Below, in pieces: positions 18,152 to 30,935 of a stretch of 64,000 nucleotides of DNA; within the stretch, counting starts at the first letter, position 1, and each line of letters begins with the position of its first letter. The notes beneath the pieces were generated by a model. It was not told the DNA's origin, searched no databases, and saw only the letters and a list, made by a program, of their open reading frames with translations. This DNA comes from Procambarus clarkii (lineage: Eukaryota > Arthropoda > Malacostraca > Decapoda > Cambaridae). The stretch lies in assembly GCF_040958095.1 (NCBI RefSeq), contig NC_091220.1, forward strand, positions 18,754,393 to 18,818,392, written 5' to 3'. A program made the translations under genes and the position numbers.

Positions 18152-21100
18152 GTGAGACATCATCTTCCTCCTCCATCAGCTGTGACCTTGTTTCCTGCCC
18201 CGCCTTATTTATTATGGCGGGGGCGCTGCCCCCGGCCTCAAGGGGGGCGACTAGGGGGCTAAGGGGCGCCCCTGGTGGTAAGGGGAGACTTAAGGGGTTG
18301 GTAATGGCTTATGTGAGGTGTGAGGGACGTCTCATAAGGGGGGGGAGGGGGTGACTTCACTGTTTGCTGCAAGTTCTTTGTTGTGTTGCTATAAATACTG
18401 TGGTGTTGTGGCGTAGTTGTGGGCTGCCCCACGCCCACACGCCCACGCCCGTCACACGCCCATTACACACACTAATATATCCCGTTATTCCTCGTCTTAT
18501 ATGTACCAACTTCTCACAACTACATATATTTTTTATTTCAACTCCATAAGGGGCTCCTAGGTGTAAAGATTTCTCTAAGTTATTATGAAGCATTATGGCT
18601 ACAAACGTGTATTAAATAATGTTATTGAGCTGTTATACTGACTCATTATGGATTTAACTGAAATTATTATGTATGGAAAACATTTTTAATGGACTCGTGC
18701 TTGGGCCACACCTCAAGCAGGCAAAATAGTTTAAATAACTGCTTCACAAAAGGCAGTTTATTTAACAAACCAGTAAATACTATTACATACATTGCCTAGG
18801 GTTATTTTGAGATGATTTCGGGGCTTTTTAAGTGTCCCTGCGGCCCAGTCGTCGACCAGGCCTCCACCCCCAGGAAGCAGCCCGTGACAGCTGACTAACA
18901 CCCAGGTACCTATTTTACTGCTAGGTAACAGGGGCATAGGGTGAAAGAAATTCTGCCCATTTTTTTCTCGCCGGCGCCCGGGATCGAACCCGGGACCACA
19001 GGATCACAGGTCCAGCGTGCTGTCCGCTCGGCTGACCGGCTCTTGATTGTTGGAAGGGCAAGATGTGGCATGGCCTTCACCGAGACATGCACGACTCTGA
19101 AAGGCTTAAACTCCAGACACAGAACTAAAAGCTTTGTGGAAATTATTAAATCCTTGAAACTCCAAGTATCTGAGAAATGAGCGACTAATTTGCGGAACCT
19201 GAATCTTCCAAAGTGTCTTGTAATCTAATGCAACTCCTATATACACATATTGGACATGGGTATGGCCAAGCCTGTGTGTTACTCGTACCCGTGCAGCACT
19301 TGTAGTGACCAGGTTTGTTACTGGTATTGCCAGCTGTTGAACATATTTTACTTTGAAATTTTGTACTGGACTACCTGCTTCAGATTATGTATATATATAT
19401 GTATATATGTATATATGTGTATGTGTGTGTTTTGTGTTTTTACTTTAAAATAAACACTTCCTTAGTGTTTAAAGCCTTTTCACCTTGTGAAATGAGGCAC
19501 TAAATTTGCCAAGGCACACTATCAGTGGTTTAAGATTTTATTAAAAATTGTAATGTTAGGATCCTTTAATTTTTTAAGTTATTGATCTTTTAATGTAGTA
19601 GCAATGACCCAAGAAGCTGCATTAGTGCAGACTTGCGTGAAATAAAATGTCCGTTCCAAATAACGGATGATAAATTATAATAAGACCAGGTCAGAGTTGT
19701 CGGGTGGCCTTTACTAAAACCATGGGTATTGAACTTTAAAAAATTTGCCTCTCTGACTTAATCTTTATTCTTGCTTTTTCTACCCTCCCTCAAACTCCAC
19801 AGGCATTCCTGTGAACCATTCAGGACACACAGGTTGGAAAAATGCTGCCTTATTGTATCCATTGTTGTCACAATCTTGAAATATTTTTAAGTACATATTA
19901 GTCTTTCAAATATGGAATATAGCATAGGCCTTCCATCGTGTCACTTGGATAATACACGGCTGATGAATCCAAAGTATAATTCTGTTGGTGCCTCCTTTTT
20001 AATAGCGGATATTGCAGACGGGTTTTAATTACCATATTTGAAAAAGGATATTGGCATTTTGAAGGCGTTCAATGGCAAGCACAAATGATGGTACAACAAT
20101 TTAAGATACCTCAAATGTTTAACCCCTTAATCATGCGCTGATCCCCAGAGTAATGTGCTTATCGTTTTGATTTTAGTTATCGTCCTGATTTTTATACAAC
20201 TAAGTGTGGTTATAAAGCATGTCCCCTCTCCCCTTACATTTCATCCCAAATTCTGTTATATCTGAAGTCAGGATAGCCATTTAAAAACAATTTCATTGTG
20301 CCTGGAGCCATATAATGGAGTATACACTTATAATGTACATTGTGGTTATAGCATTAAACCCTTGATGCAATATAGCAGTACACACTAAATAAACATTGTA
20401 ATCTATAACATTATTTTATATACACTGAAGTGAAGTACCACTTATCTTTTGAGCCCATGACTGGCCAAATGAGTTGTCCTTTGCTAAAGGAGTTTGCATG
20501 ATCTTTGTATCGTCTGAATTGCGATTACATCTGAACACTGTTCTTTCAAAAAGCTCTTCTGGAGCATACTTCTGGAGTATACAGATTACCCTGTGATAAT
20601 CGTCAGTTCTTTTTATTTTATGAATAGTAAATTTTTGTTCTATACTTCTATATACTTTTTGTTCTATAATTTGTTAGCTCACGTATAGTACTTAAGGAAA
20701 ATTAAAGTTAGTGTTTGCTGCCTGAGAAATATGTTTATTTGATTTAAAGACAAAAGTAAGCTAAATTAACTGTGGGCAATATATTAAATGGGGTTCACTT
20801 GTTGACAAGGTGAAAATAAGGGCAAGAACTTAATTTTTGTATTTGCATTATTGCTGTCAGCTGTAAATAAATTCTTTCCAATTATTAAAAATTTAGTATA
20901 TTTGAGATCTGATACATGTATACCTTTATTTACAGGCTTCAGCAAGACCCACCTGCAGGCGTTAGCGCTGCTCCAACAGAGAACAATATTATGATCTGGA
21001 ATGCAGTAATCTTTGGGTAAGAGTTTCACTTCATTTTTATTTACTGTACCGAAATATAAATTAGCTTAATGTGCATAAATTTTTTTTGTATGACTTCTAC

Positions 21101-24100
21101 AGTCTGGGATTTATGCTAATGTATTCTTTTATCCACGTACAGTAAGGGAAAATCTGGTTAAATAATGTGAAAGAATTCTACACATTGTCACTTTAATTAG
21201 AAGGTGGCGAAATAATAAAAACAAATTTGCATGGGTGTCTTTGTGTAATACTTTAACACTTAAATACAAAGATGCGTGTAGAATTCAATGAAATTTTTAC
21301 TTTTGCCATCCTTCAATGGCCATGAAGGTATTTTAAAAGATTGTGCTTGCATAATCTACACAACTAGATGATGATTTACTTTGTACAGACTTTATATTAC
21401 TAGATGCATTAATGTATAATAAATTAAAGATAGAGGCAAAGATTTGCATTTTTACCATCTTTCACTTAAGGTGAGGTGCTTGGATGGGTATATTTGATGC
21501 TAGATACAATGTAAACATTATGTATTTAGGATGGTGTCAGCTGTTATCATTCTTGGTGTAACACCCACACACACTTCCCCCACCATGGAGCAGTTACAAA
21601 GCTTCACTTGTTACGTGCAACTTCCTGTTCTTACATGTCAGGGGTCATAAATAAGTTTGTGGGTGTACTTGCCTAGTTGGGCTTGCAAGAGTTGAACTTC
21701 GGCCCTTTGGTCCCGCCTTTCAACTGTCAAACTTGGTGTACAGATTCCCGAGCCTATTGGACTGCCATATCTATTTAAAATGGTATGGCATCTGCCTCCA
21801 CCACATTACATCTGCCTCCTCCACATTACATCCTAATGCATTCTATTTGTTAACCTCTGACACTTGGAAAAAGTTCTAACATTGCTGTGGCTCATTTAGT
21901 TACTAAGTTTCCACTTGTCCCTGTGTTCATGCACCACCATGCTAAGTATTTTATCTTTATCTACTGTGTCAATTCCTGAGAATTTTTTAGGTTATATGTC
22001 TCGTCTAACTCTCCTGTCTTTTACCTGTGTTTGTAATTATCTAAGTGTAGTTACAGGATGAGAACTATGCTCATGGTGTCCCTCCCATCTTTCCAGTACG
22101 CTGTTGCATAATACTTTGAAACTAAGTTTTGGCCTCGACAACTTTTTAAACGTTCCAACCATCTACTACTAATTGCAAAAGAAAACTTTCATTTTTGAGT
22201 GCCTTAGCTTTAGTTGGACCCCCTTTTTTTCCAGAATTCCTGTGAAATTAATCTGTTAGTTATTTTGTAAGTGGTGATCATATCGCCTCGCTTTCTTCTA
22301 TATTTGGCATATTTAACGCCTCTAGTCTCTTCATAACTCGTTTCATCTACTGTATATCCTTCATGATTGTCGGCAAAGCCATGCCGTCTACTGTATACAG
22401 TATTCACTATGATTGTAACCAGGTTCATTCACTCTGTGTATTCCCTTCATGGTTTTCACCTGGGCCATGGTACAGTACCTACCCAATACCCCATTCCTAA
22501 TTGTTGGCAGGCAAGGTGTTTAATTTACAAATGTTGTACATGTCTAACAAGGGTTTTTTCATATAAGCTTATCCTAAAAGGGGAAGGTATTTAATGCAGA
22601 CAAAGTTGAAGGAAGTGCAAAAATAGGAGTGTGATCAGTTTGGGGGGTAATAAATTGTTAAATTTCATAAGTGCTCATCTGTTAAGAGGGCAAAGCAAAG
22701 TTGGTTTGAAGATGAAGAGATACTATACTGGTATTTCTTCTAAAGTTAAAAAGGCTCTTTGTAAAGTTAAATGGTTATGACAATCTTAGACTTCATTTAT
22801 ATCGCATTATTTAAATTTAAATAGGTGGGTTTAATAATCCTATTCATTATTTTACTTCTACAGGCCACATGATACTCCTTTTGAGGATGGTACATTTAAA
22901 CTTACGTTGGAATTCACAGAAGAATATCCTAATAAACCTCCTACAGTTAAATTTGTGAGCAAGATGTTCCACCCAAATGTTTATGCAGATGGTGGGATCT
23001 GTTTGGATATTCTTCAAAACAGATGGTCCCCAACATACGATGTAGCAGCCATTCTTACGTCCATACAGGTTAGTAGTCCGTTTCATATAAACACACTAGT
23101 GCAATTTTTCTTAGTTTTCTGTTGATATAGCTTCTGTTTTTTATATTTCCATGTTAGTGATGAATGTTGAATTCACCCTTGCTTTGAGATTGGCATCTTT
23201 TGGTTACTGCTCAAAGAATACTATGCTTCGGTAGATTTGGATATATTGTGGTAGGTCAAATGTTTTACGTAACTTGTCCTGTAAACGTCCCGCTTGTTAG
23301 AAATTTGAAGTTCTCCGCCTGTCATTTTGTCCAGTTAGCATTGTCCCGTGCTTATTTAGCATTGTTTACTTTTCCACCAGTATCCTTGCTGCACTTTCCA
23401 AATGAGGTTAGATGAAACACTGTAAGTTTTGGTTTTACTGGTGCGAGACAAGTGCAAGAGAACACGTGCAGTTAGATCTACGGGAGGAGGACATGCATCA
23501 GTGAAGAAGTTGAAATGTGGCAAAGCTGCAGGTATTGATGAGGTACATGCAGAAATGATTAAATGCAGATAAGAAAAAGGTATGGAGTGAGTGTGGGGAA
23601 AATGTTAGTCTCTAGGATAACGGTATTTTTTTTAGGATAAAATTGATTGAAATGGAAATCTGCATTTTGAGAAGATGTGCAGAGAAATTCAGAGATAATA
23701 TGCAGAGGCTAAAAGAAATGAGCCTTTGGCATGCTGGCCTTCATCAGCATCACCGGGTTAGGTGATTATTTATGTTCATAAAGTCTGTTTTGACAAGCGA
23801 TGCATATAACATGTGTGTTCTTAAACTTGGAAGTAAATTGTAGTGTTTGAGGATGGACTGTGGTTGAGAGAATATTTAATGAATGTGGAAAGTCATGTAG
23901 AGCAGAAAATATACATTTTATATAATATACACTATATATAATTATGCATATTTATCCTGATAAATTGTGAATAGAGAAAATGGTACAGTATCAAAATAAA
24001 TAACTGGGCTGTTAGTCTGGGATTGTTTAATGGGCTTCTTGGTTGTAATGTTGCCGGTCTCAAGCATATGAATTGAAAGATTCTCCCCGTTCACGTGCTT

Positions 24101-25200
24101 AAAACTGCTTTATCATTGGTTTAGTAATGGCTTTTGGGGATGGTCCACGAAGGCGTATGAGCTCAATAGTTTTACGTTATTCTTAGTATACTGCAGTTTG
24201 GTGTATAATGTTCATTCCTGTCATCACTAATTAATGAGCTTGTTTCATGAAGTGTTTATGGTAATTTGTTTTTTTCTTGCCCCTGCAGTCATTGTTGGAT
24301 GAACCTAATCCTAATTCACCAGCTAACAGTCTGGCGGCACAGCTTTATCAGGAGAATCGTCGTGAATATGAAAAACGTGTAGCTGCTATCGTAGAGCAGA
24401 GTTGGCTTAATTTTCAGGTGAGTTCACGAGATTAGGGACATTCATAACTTGAAACATCTTTCCGATTAGTTTTATTTTATGGTGCACAGGATACAGTATA
24501 AACATTTTGGTGATGGGTGTGGGTTGAAGAGGAAGTTAGTGATGAAACTTAAGTTTCTTATATTATTAAGCCTAGAATTGTTGATTTATGCCTTGGATAT
24601 GTTGATGATCAAGGGGTTGGACGAGCCCTGGCTGCCCAATACCGGGAAATAGCTAAGAGTGGGTGCTTTAGTTTCAAATGGTTTTTAGCATACCATTTGG
24701 ATTAATTCATTAATACATAACGTTAACTTTTTGGGTCAAACAGTCCATTTTTGCATGTTTGACCAAATGGTTGCTGTAGTGCTGTCATTGATGTAGGATG
24801 TGCTATAATAAATGTCATGTTATTTCCTGTAAAAAAAAAAAAAAAAGGCCATTTGTTGAAAATGGGGCCAGACTAAGCGTATGCCAAATGCATCAAATTG
24901 TTGGTTAGAGGTTGGTCTCGATACTCCTATCCATTTGGATGGGAGTAAATAATACATGTCTTGCCTAATAGCCAGAGTTGCTTAAGTTTTCTTAACATAC
25001 TAATGCATACATAGTTTTTGCTTAGATGTGGCAAGTGAAAATAAACAAATGCTATTATGCAAAATGGCACTAGCCTTTTATGAGTGTAAGAGGTGCAGCT
25101 CTGGCCGTTAGAAAGTATAACATTAATATTTATATTTAGTATATAATTATATGGTTTCCAGGATGAAGATGAAGGTGAAGATATGAAGAAGGATACCTAG
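18108..25200 (+). CDS. UBE2A: Ubiquitin-conjugating enzyme E2 A (Rad6 homologue), five exons
   Basis: Exons 18108-18151, 20936-21016, 22864-23068, 24289-24417 and 25162-25200 join through GT-AG introns to a 165-codon ORF plus TAG. The product is the E2 enzyme that, with a Rad18-type or Bre1-type E3, ubiquitinates PCNA in DNA damage tolerance and histone H2B in chromatin (family knowledge). The start [15 protein letters not shown] is the invariant Rad6 N-terminus. HPN at residues 78-80 and the catalytic Cys88 in [12 protein letters not shown] are present. The UBC fold ends at VEQSW (residue 149). Animal orthologues usually stop two or three residues later, at about 151-152 aa. Here 16 further residues, [16 protein letters not shown], make an acidic tail, 12 of them on exon 5. 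The CpG-rich promoter fits broad expression. Confidence 0.97.
18799..19042 (-). mobile_element. tRNA-derived SINE (family A), near full length
   Basis: Reverse copy with tail at 18799, body (aacacccaggtacctatttt) and tRNA-like head with B-box complement gggatcgaacc at about 18980 and A-box near 19025. It lies within UBE2A intron 1, antisense to the gene. Confidence 0.85.
20936..21016 (+). CDS. UBE2A: UBE2A exon 2
   Basis: Acceptor tttacag|GCTTC, donor TTTGG|gtaaga; encodes residues 15-42 ([20 protein letters not shown] and on to NAVIFG). Phase 2 to phase 2, consistent with both neighbours. Confidence 0.95.
21664..22080 (-). mobile_element. LINE family C 3' end, in UBE2A intron 2
   Basis: A diverged reverse copy of the tail seen at 35428-35605 and 48343-48690: cttgcctagttgggcttg, the ctcaac/gtcccgcct box, gtacagattcccgagcctat and cagcctccaccacatta-like words. 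Coding capacity is destroyed. Confidence 0.65.
22864..23068 (+). CDS. UBE2A: UBE2A exon 3 (catalytic)
   Basis: Acceptor ttctacag|GCCAC, donor ATACAG|gttagt; encodes residues 42-110 including HPN 78-80, Cys88 and [14 protein letters not shown]. The longest and most conserved exon. Confidence 0.96.
24289..24417 (+). CDS. UBE2A: UBE2A exon 4
   Basis: Acceptor ccctgcag|TCATTG, donor TTTCAG|gtgagt; 43 codons, [20 protein letters not shown] and on to VEQSWLNFQ. Reading through the donor would add VSSRD and a stop at about 24433, so retention of intron 4 would give an alternative 158-aa product without the acidic tail. Confidence 0.95.
25162..25200 (+). CDS. UBE2A: UBE2A exon 5 (acidic tail)
   Basis: Acceptor gtttccag|GATGAA; encodes [12 protein letters not shown] and TAG. 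The polypyrimidine tract is short but the frame is preserved from exon 4. Yeast Rad6 also has an acidic tail, but vertebrate and insect orthologues known to me do not, so this exon needs transcript support. Confidence 0.8.
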   Translation, partial: DEDEGEDMKKDT

Positions 25201-27370
25201 GGATTGGAAGTGTTGTCTGGAGGGCTAGCCCTCGTCGTTGGGCTAGGGACCGTCACTGTCGCCCCATCCCCCCCTTTCTATGCCACACCTGCCCTCTCCT
25301 CATTCACCCTTGCAACCTACCCACTCACATATAGCAACTCACTAACGAGGGGTTATCGTTTTATCTTCAAATAATATTTGATATCGGTGCACCAAAACTG
25401 CCGAGTCTTGGGAAGTGAACATAACCTAAGCATCTTGGAAGGTAAATTTCTATCCAGTTACTAGTTATCCCAGTCAAATATACTGTAGTTAGCTTTACTC
25501 AAATTGGCTTTTTGTACACAAAGGTTCATGTGATGTGACGTGTTGTGCACATGATGGCGTCAGGTGTTGTGTGCCGTAGGGTAGGTGGCGAGCCATCGGA
25601 GGAGAGCCTGAATGCTCCATCTTACACGGTAAAGTGTAGGATGTCTGCTGCCCTTATTCAGGCTCGTCTTTACTTCTTGACTATTTACAGTGCTGCAGCC
25701 TATAATTCAATATATTTTATTGTTTTCTGCCTCTGCAAGTTATGAACCTTATTATTATTATTATCATGTAAGCTGCATAAAGTGTTCATTATTTCTGGCA
25801 AGATAATTTTGAAGTGATAAATGTGTGTTAGTATACTATCTCGCTTCCCTGATCAATTCATGTGTTGATACGTATCATTATATTTCGATTCATATGCAAG
25901 GCTTTTGCCTCTATTCAGATTCCAGCTGTGTAACTCCAGTCTGTAAGCCTGAATTCTAAGATAATTCTGGGTTTCGGCAAGAATGCATGCATTATACTGT
26001 GAATGTTTGGCCAAATCTTTGCTTACACTGACAAATAACAAATTTGGCCTCCTTTGCAAGTGTGGATCTCGAGTATGTTTAACAAGATATTGAAGGAATA
26101 TTGGTACTGAAAGTGATTAAACTATTTTTTTCCTCATCTATACATAAAATTGAATCTTTGTGCTCACTGTGCAGCTCTAGTACACTGTGTAAAATTGGAA
26201 AGTGAAAACATCTTTTTCTTTGGTGCAAGATTTTGTGTGCTGTGATAGATATCTTTGTTGTTTGGAGCTTTTATATTTGCATAATTTGGTGCTTCTCTTG
26301 GTCAGTGGTATGTATCGCTTTTCATAATTTTGGATTCTGAAGCCAGTGTTGTGTGGCTCTAGTGTATTTGAGTAGTGGCATATGCATTTTTTTAACCAAT
26401 ATATTTTTGTGATCTGAAAGATTAAAAGGGCTCTCAATGGTTTGTGCAGTGTAAGCTGTAAGATTCATATGAATTCAATTGGAGCATATATTACTTTGAA
26501 ATTTAACAATTTGCAGAAGAACTCTTTTATCAGCTGGTCTTCTGAGCATGTGAATGTTTATCCATCATCCCTTACAATATCTGCATTGAAAAAAGTAGTG
26601 AAACATGAAAAGGGTCAAAGAAATAAGTACTCGTATAAAATCCTACCCCCCACCCCTTTGTAAGCACTGTAAAATGGGCACAGTTTTTTTTTTAAGTGAC
26701 AGTACTAGGATTATTATTTAATCCCGGAGTCTGATTTATATATATAACAAGTTTAGAGAAATTGTATTGAATTTGGTATCTATCAATTCCAAAGACTAAG
26801 ATGAACGTGGGCATAATGGTATGCTTTAACAAGATTACCGTGTATTTGATGTCAAATGGTTTTATTATGAAAGATTTCGGTGTAACAGATTGAAATACAT
26901 ACATACAAGGTGTCGCGTTTTCTGGTATGTAAATCTGACGCTTTTGAATATTGAGTTTTTAACGGAGCAATTTACTTTTATGGGCTCATTAGTGTTTTGA
27001 GCAAAAATTTTTGATATATATATATATAGCATATGAAAATTGGTCGCTGTAGTATAGTAACTGTCCTGAAAGATACTCCAATACAAAATGCTCTTGTTTA
27101 TTATTTATAAATGGAGTTTTTTTCTTTAACTCTTTCAAAATATACCACATGTACACACTAACTATTGGTCTAGTTAAAAGTATACTTGTGTATAAATTCT
27201 GTAGAATGTGTGTGACCTCTGATAAAATTCATCCCTGGTTTGGTGTCTCCTTACGAAAATGTAGAAAACAGATCTTTCAGTTCTAGGACATGATTTCCTA
27301 TGAAATAAAAAATTGTGCTTTGTGTATATACTGTAATGTTATCAATAAATTTCATCCATACTTTTGTTTT
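25201..27370 (+). other. UBE2A: Probable UBE2A 3' UTR
   Basis: A GC-moderate start turns into AT-rich non-coding sequence. The first canonical aataaa signals are at 27304-27309 and 27344-27349, which would give a 3' UTR of about 2.1 kb. No competing coding exon was recognised here. Confidence 0.45.
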
Positions 27371-28050
27371 TGCATTTGTCCACTTGGAGGAAAGTGAATA
27401 TGAGGGAGATGAGCCGAATTCTGGCTCATTGCCAGACATAACCCGCCAAACACGCCGAAACTACGACGTTGGTGCAATGTTCGAACAAGTTTTAACCCCT
27501 CCTAACCAGTTATAACAACCAATATAGCAAGTTGTAACGTTTTAATACATCATAAACACGTTAAGCCAAGATGTAACAACTTTATTAAAAGTTGTAACCA
27601 GCGGAAAATAGACGGTTTCGGTTTGTTTCCAGGGAAGGCTCATCTTGTCATTTAGCAACCTGTCCTTGGGGTACCATAGAACAGTACTTGTGTAACATAA
27701 TGCTCACAGTTCCTATGCTGATTGCTCACTGTTTCCCTATGGTAGATTTGCATTTGTTAGCTATCTTCAGGCACCAACCCTTCCTCACCTCTCGGTACCC
27801 GTCCCATTTCTGGTGAGAGATTTATGTACCATTTTCCATCCTATTTGAATATTGCAGATCAGCTACATACTATTGGAGGCTTGTAGTTTTGTTTTGAGAA
27901 ATCTTGGTAATTCTCTAAATTATAACAATTATTCTATGAAATATTATGTATATAATTCAGTTAGTGCCAAATTATTATATATACAATAGGATATACTCTC
28001 TGAAAATTAAAAAAAATGGCTTGTACATTATGAATGATAGAAAATAAATT
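27370..28050. other. Intergenic, no gene recognised
   Basis: Contains a short open frame ending at 27515 (EESEYEGDEPNSGSLPDITR and on) without a convincing splice acceptor or known domain. The rest is AT-rich. Confidence 0.4.
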
Positions 28051-28059
28051 GGTAGGTTA

Positions 28060-28345
28060 TACTACGCTACTGCCCACAGGATGGTATAATAATTCTAATT
28101 CATTGTTGGGGGACAGGAAGCCAGTGTATTTATACACGGTAGACTTGTATCGAGCCCCCCCCCTCCCTCCCCAGGACGAATTGCTGATCACTCCCAGGAT
28201 GCAGCCCCATAACAACCTGACTAACTCCTGAGTACCTACTCACTGTTGGGTGAACAGACGCAGTAGCTGAAAGGAAATGTGCCCAACCATTCCTATCCCG
28301 CCTGGGATTCGAACCCAGAATTCTCGATTGTGTTGTGAACAAATC
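28060..28345 (-). mobile_element. Diverged tRNA-derived SINE
   Basis: On the minus strand a tRNA-like head (B-box complement gggattcgaaccc at about 28311) is followed by a body resembling family A (gtacctactcactgttgggtg) and the block gttgggggacaggaagcc near 28105. Similar blocks occur at 7770 and 59825. The sequence around 28425-28445 (cccacaggatgggtat) belongs to the minisatellite seen at 29225. Confidence 0.6.
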
Positions 28346-28614
28346 CAGCTGGGTATGGCAACAAATGCCCTTCACAGGATAGTAATGGAGTTTACAACTC
28401 CCAATGGGATGGGAATAGGACCATTACACCCACAGGATGGGTATTGGGTTACAGACTACTAGCACATGTACTCTGTACCCTACCCTCAAGCAGCCGATGG
28501 GTAATGTGACAAAAATAATTGTCAAATCGATCAATTTTTTATGCAGTTCCTGCATCCTGGGAATGATCAGTAATTCGACCTTGTGGGACTGAGCAGTGCT
28601 CCAAATTTAGCTAG

Positions 28615-28730
28615 ATGATTTACTCATAAGGAGGCAATTGATTACCGTCTCTGCCTGCCTCTGAGCATCCTGAAGGAAGAAATATTCAGAGAAAATAGAG
28701 AATCTAGTTCACTTGAGGCAAAGTTAATAA
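28615..28730 (+). mobile_element. LINE family E RNase H fragment
   Basis: Translates to a THKEAIDYRLCLPLS-like stretch plus KEEIFRE. This parallels AHKEGTDYQFGLPLSSLRA in the longer copy at 29985-30590. A short degenerate piece. Confidence 0.55.
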
Positions 28731-29224
28731 TAATAATTATTAGTATTAAAATTGACAGAGCTTAAAGATAGATGGTACACATAGCTACCACCTATGGCTC
28801 CTCGTTTTAATATTTCGGATTACTTTAAGACTAAATTAAGATTATAGCGAAGATTATATATATTGATAGATGAATACAATTTACTAAAAAAGTTTACTCT
28901 TTACTGAAAAGTTAACAAAAAAGTTATAATAAATCTCCATTCTGTCACTTAATATTTCAACCCATTATTTACACCACTATTCTACAGTGCATCCTGTTAA
29001 AGGTTAGCACTTAAGAAATCTTGGTGCTTCTCAGTAAATTATAATAAGCACTCCATAAATTATTACATATATTATGCATTCGCTAAACATTATATACAAT
29101 AGTGTAAGCTTTGAAAATCATAGAGAATGGGTTGTAGGAACGTAAACAGTAAGCGATGTGACGTTGGAATGTGTGGAGTACAAACATGTTGGATATAGGG
29201 TCCACAACAAGTCACACTGAGGTC

Positions 29225-29755
29225 CTCTGCCACCCAGAAGGATAGGTATGAGGTCCACTGCCAGCTGTTGGATGGATATGGGGTCGCCTACTGCCCACAA
29301 GATGGGAACGGGTATCACAACCGTCCACTGGATAGGTATGGGGCTCACTAGCACCTGTTGGATGGGTATGGGGGTCCACTACCACCCACAGGATGGACGT
29401 ATGGCCCACTTCCGCCCATAGGATGGGTTTGGGGACCACTACCATCCACAGGATGGGTAACAGGTCCCTTACCACCTGTAGGATAGGTATGGGGCCTACA
29501 ATCGCCCATAAGATGGGTATGGGTCCACTACTGCACAGATGTAGGTGGTAGCGGACCCCATACTCATCCAACAGTTGGTAGTGGACCCCATTAACATCCT
29601 ACAGGTGGTAGTGGACCCCCATACCCATCCTACGCGTGGTAGTGGACTCCCATACCCATCCTACAGGTGGTAGTGGACCCCCATACCCATCCTACGCGTG
29701 GTAGTGGACTCCCATCCCCATCCTACGTGTGGTAGTGGACCCCATACACAGAATG
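29225..29755. repeat. Mirror-inverted 29-31 bp minisatellite
   Basis: The left half (29225-29540) repeats cacccacaggatgggtatgg + ggtccactac. The right half (29540-29755) repeats its reverse complement, ggtagtggaccccatacc + catcctac. Isolated units occur at 28070, 28425 and 31500. Confidence 0.9.
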
Positions 29756-29984
29756 ACTAATTGTGGACCCTATATCCATCCTGAGGATACACTGGCAGTG
29801 TTGAAGGGAGCAGTGTTCAGTGTACAGGTTCCCAAGTGGGAAGACTTGAGAAGCAAACCGACGAGAGGCATCAACATCAGAGGCTCTAGTGTCACGTGAC
29901 AGACTTGACGTGGTAAGAGGCAATGTCATGTTATGTTATCCTGTTGTTGTAGATGGTCTTTAGTGCCCCGAGACGGTCTTAGTT

Positions 29985-30590
29985 GCCTTCCTTACTGTGC
30001 TTGTCTCTGAAGCTAGACACAGATATTGTGAAATAATCAATGATGGAGTCAGAGTTTGTCTCCTGTGGATTCCTTCCCATATTAGTCTCCGAATGCATGA
30101 TAGAACGGATGAGTTGGGCAAGACTTTTGCTCATAAAGAGGGAACTGATTACCAATTTGGACTGCCTTTGAGCAGTCTGAGGGCAGTAATATTCCGGGAA
30201 CATCAACTAAATTTCATAGACTTGAGGCAAAGTGAAATTCACACCAGTTGCTCCATCTATCATCATTCTATTATGCAGGAAGAACCGCACGTCTATGGGT
30301 CATCCAATAAGGTTAGCAGACTTCTAGATGTTACCACTGCTAGGCTTAGGCTCGGCTACAAGTACCTCTGGCAGTTTGTAACATCTGCTGATGTAGATTT
30401 GACTAAATGTAAACTATGTCAGCAGAACTATTCGCATACTATGCGTCATTATATAATGGAATGGGGAAAAATAGCAGAATTAAGAGATAACACCATCAAT
30501 AGTGTCCAAGAAATGTGTAAGTACTTCATTCATAATGATGTGCTGCCCGAAATCTTAGCGAAGTATCCAAAATTTGCTTACTGTAGGTAA
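29985..30590 (+). mobile_element. LINE family E, RNase H/C-terminal region
   Basis: An open frame of about 197 codons ending in TAA at 30588-30590. It contains VCLLWIPSHISLRMHDRTDE, the WxPSH-x-N/D-ER.D-like final block of a retrotransposon RNase H. After it comes a C-terminal segment with RLRLGYKYLWQ and C-x2-C-x7-H-type residues (CKLCQQNYSHTMRH), typical of LINE C-termini. The expected reverse transcriptase is absent upstream, so the copy is 5' truncated. The intact frame suggests fairly recent insertion. A 42-bp minisatellite begins just after the stop. Confidence 0.75.
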
Positions 30591-30596
30591 TGCATG

Positions 30597-30935
30597 CACA
30601 TGACTGTAAAGTTGCCACCCAGTTGGGTGGGTGTGGAGCACATGACTGTAAAGCTGCCGCCCAGTTGGGTGGGTGTGGAGCACATGACTGTAAAGCTGCC
30701 GCCCAGTTGGGTGGGTGTGGAGCACATGACTGTAAAGCTGCCGCCCAGTTGGGTGGGTGTGGATCACATGACTGTAAAGCTGCCGCCCAGTAGGGTGGGT
30801 GTGGAGCACATGACTGTAAAGCTGCCGCCCAGTTGGGTGGGTGTGGATCACATGACTGTAAAGCTGCCGCCCAGTAGGGTGGGTGTGGAGCACATGACTG
30901 TAAAGCTGCCGCCCAGTTGGGTGGATGTGCAGCAA
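30597..30935. repeat. 42-bp minisatellite, about 8 copies
   Basis: Unit: cacatgactgtaaagctgcc + gcccagttgggtgggtgtgg + ag. The period is a multiple of three and lacks stops in several frames, so long false ORFs appear on both strands. Variants (gttggg/gtaggg, ggag/gatc) alternate. Confidence 0.95.

Noticed and set aside
18975-19042. Functional tRNA gene in UBE2A intron 1
   Set aside because: It is the head of a family A SINE, with the same body and tail as other copies.
27360-27515. Open frame EESEYEGDEPNSGSLPD... downstream of UBE2A
   Set aside because: Protein-like, but with no convincing acceptor, no domain and no neighbouring exon; kept only as a note.
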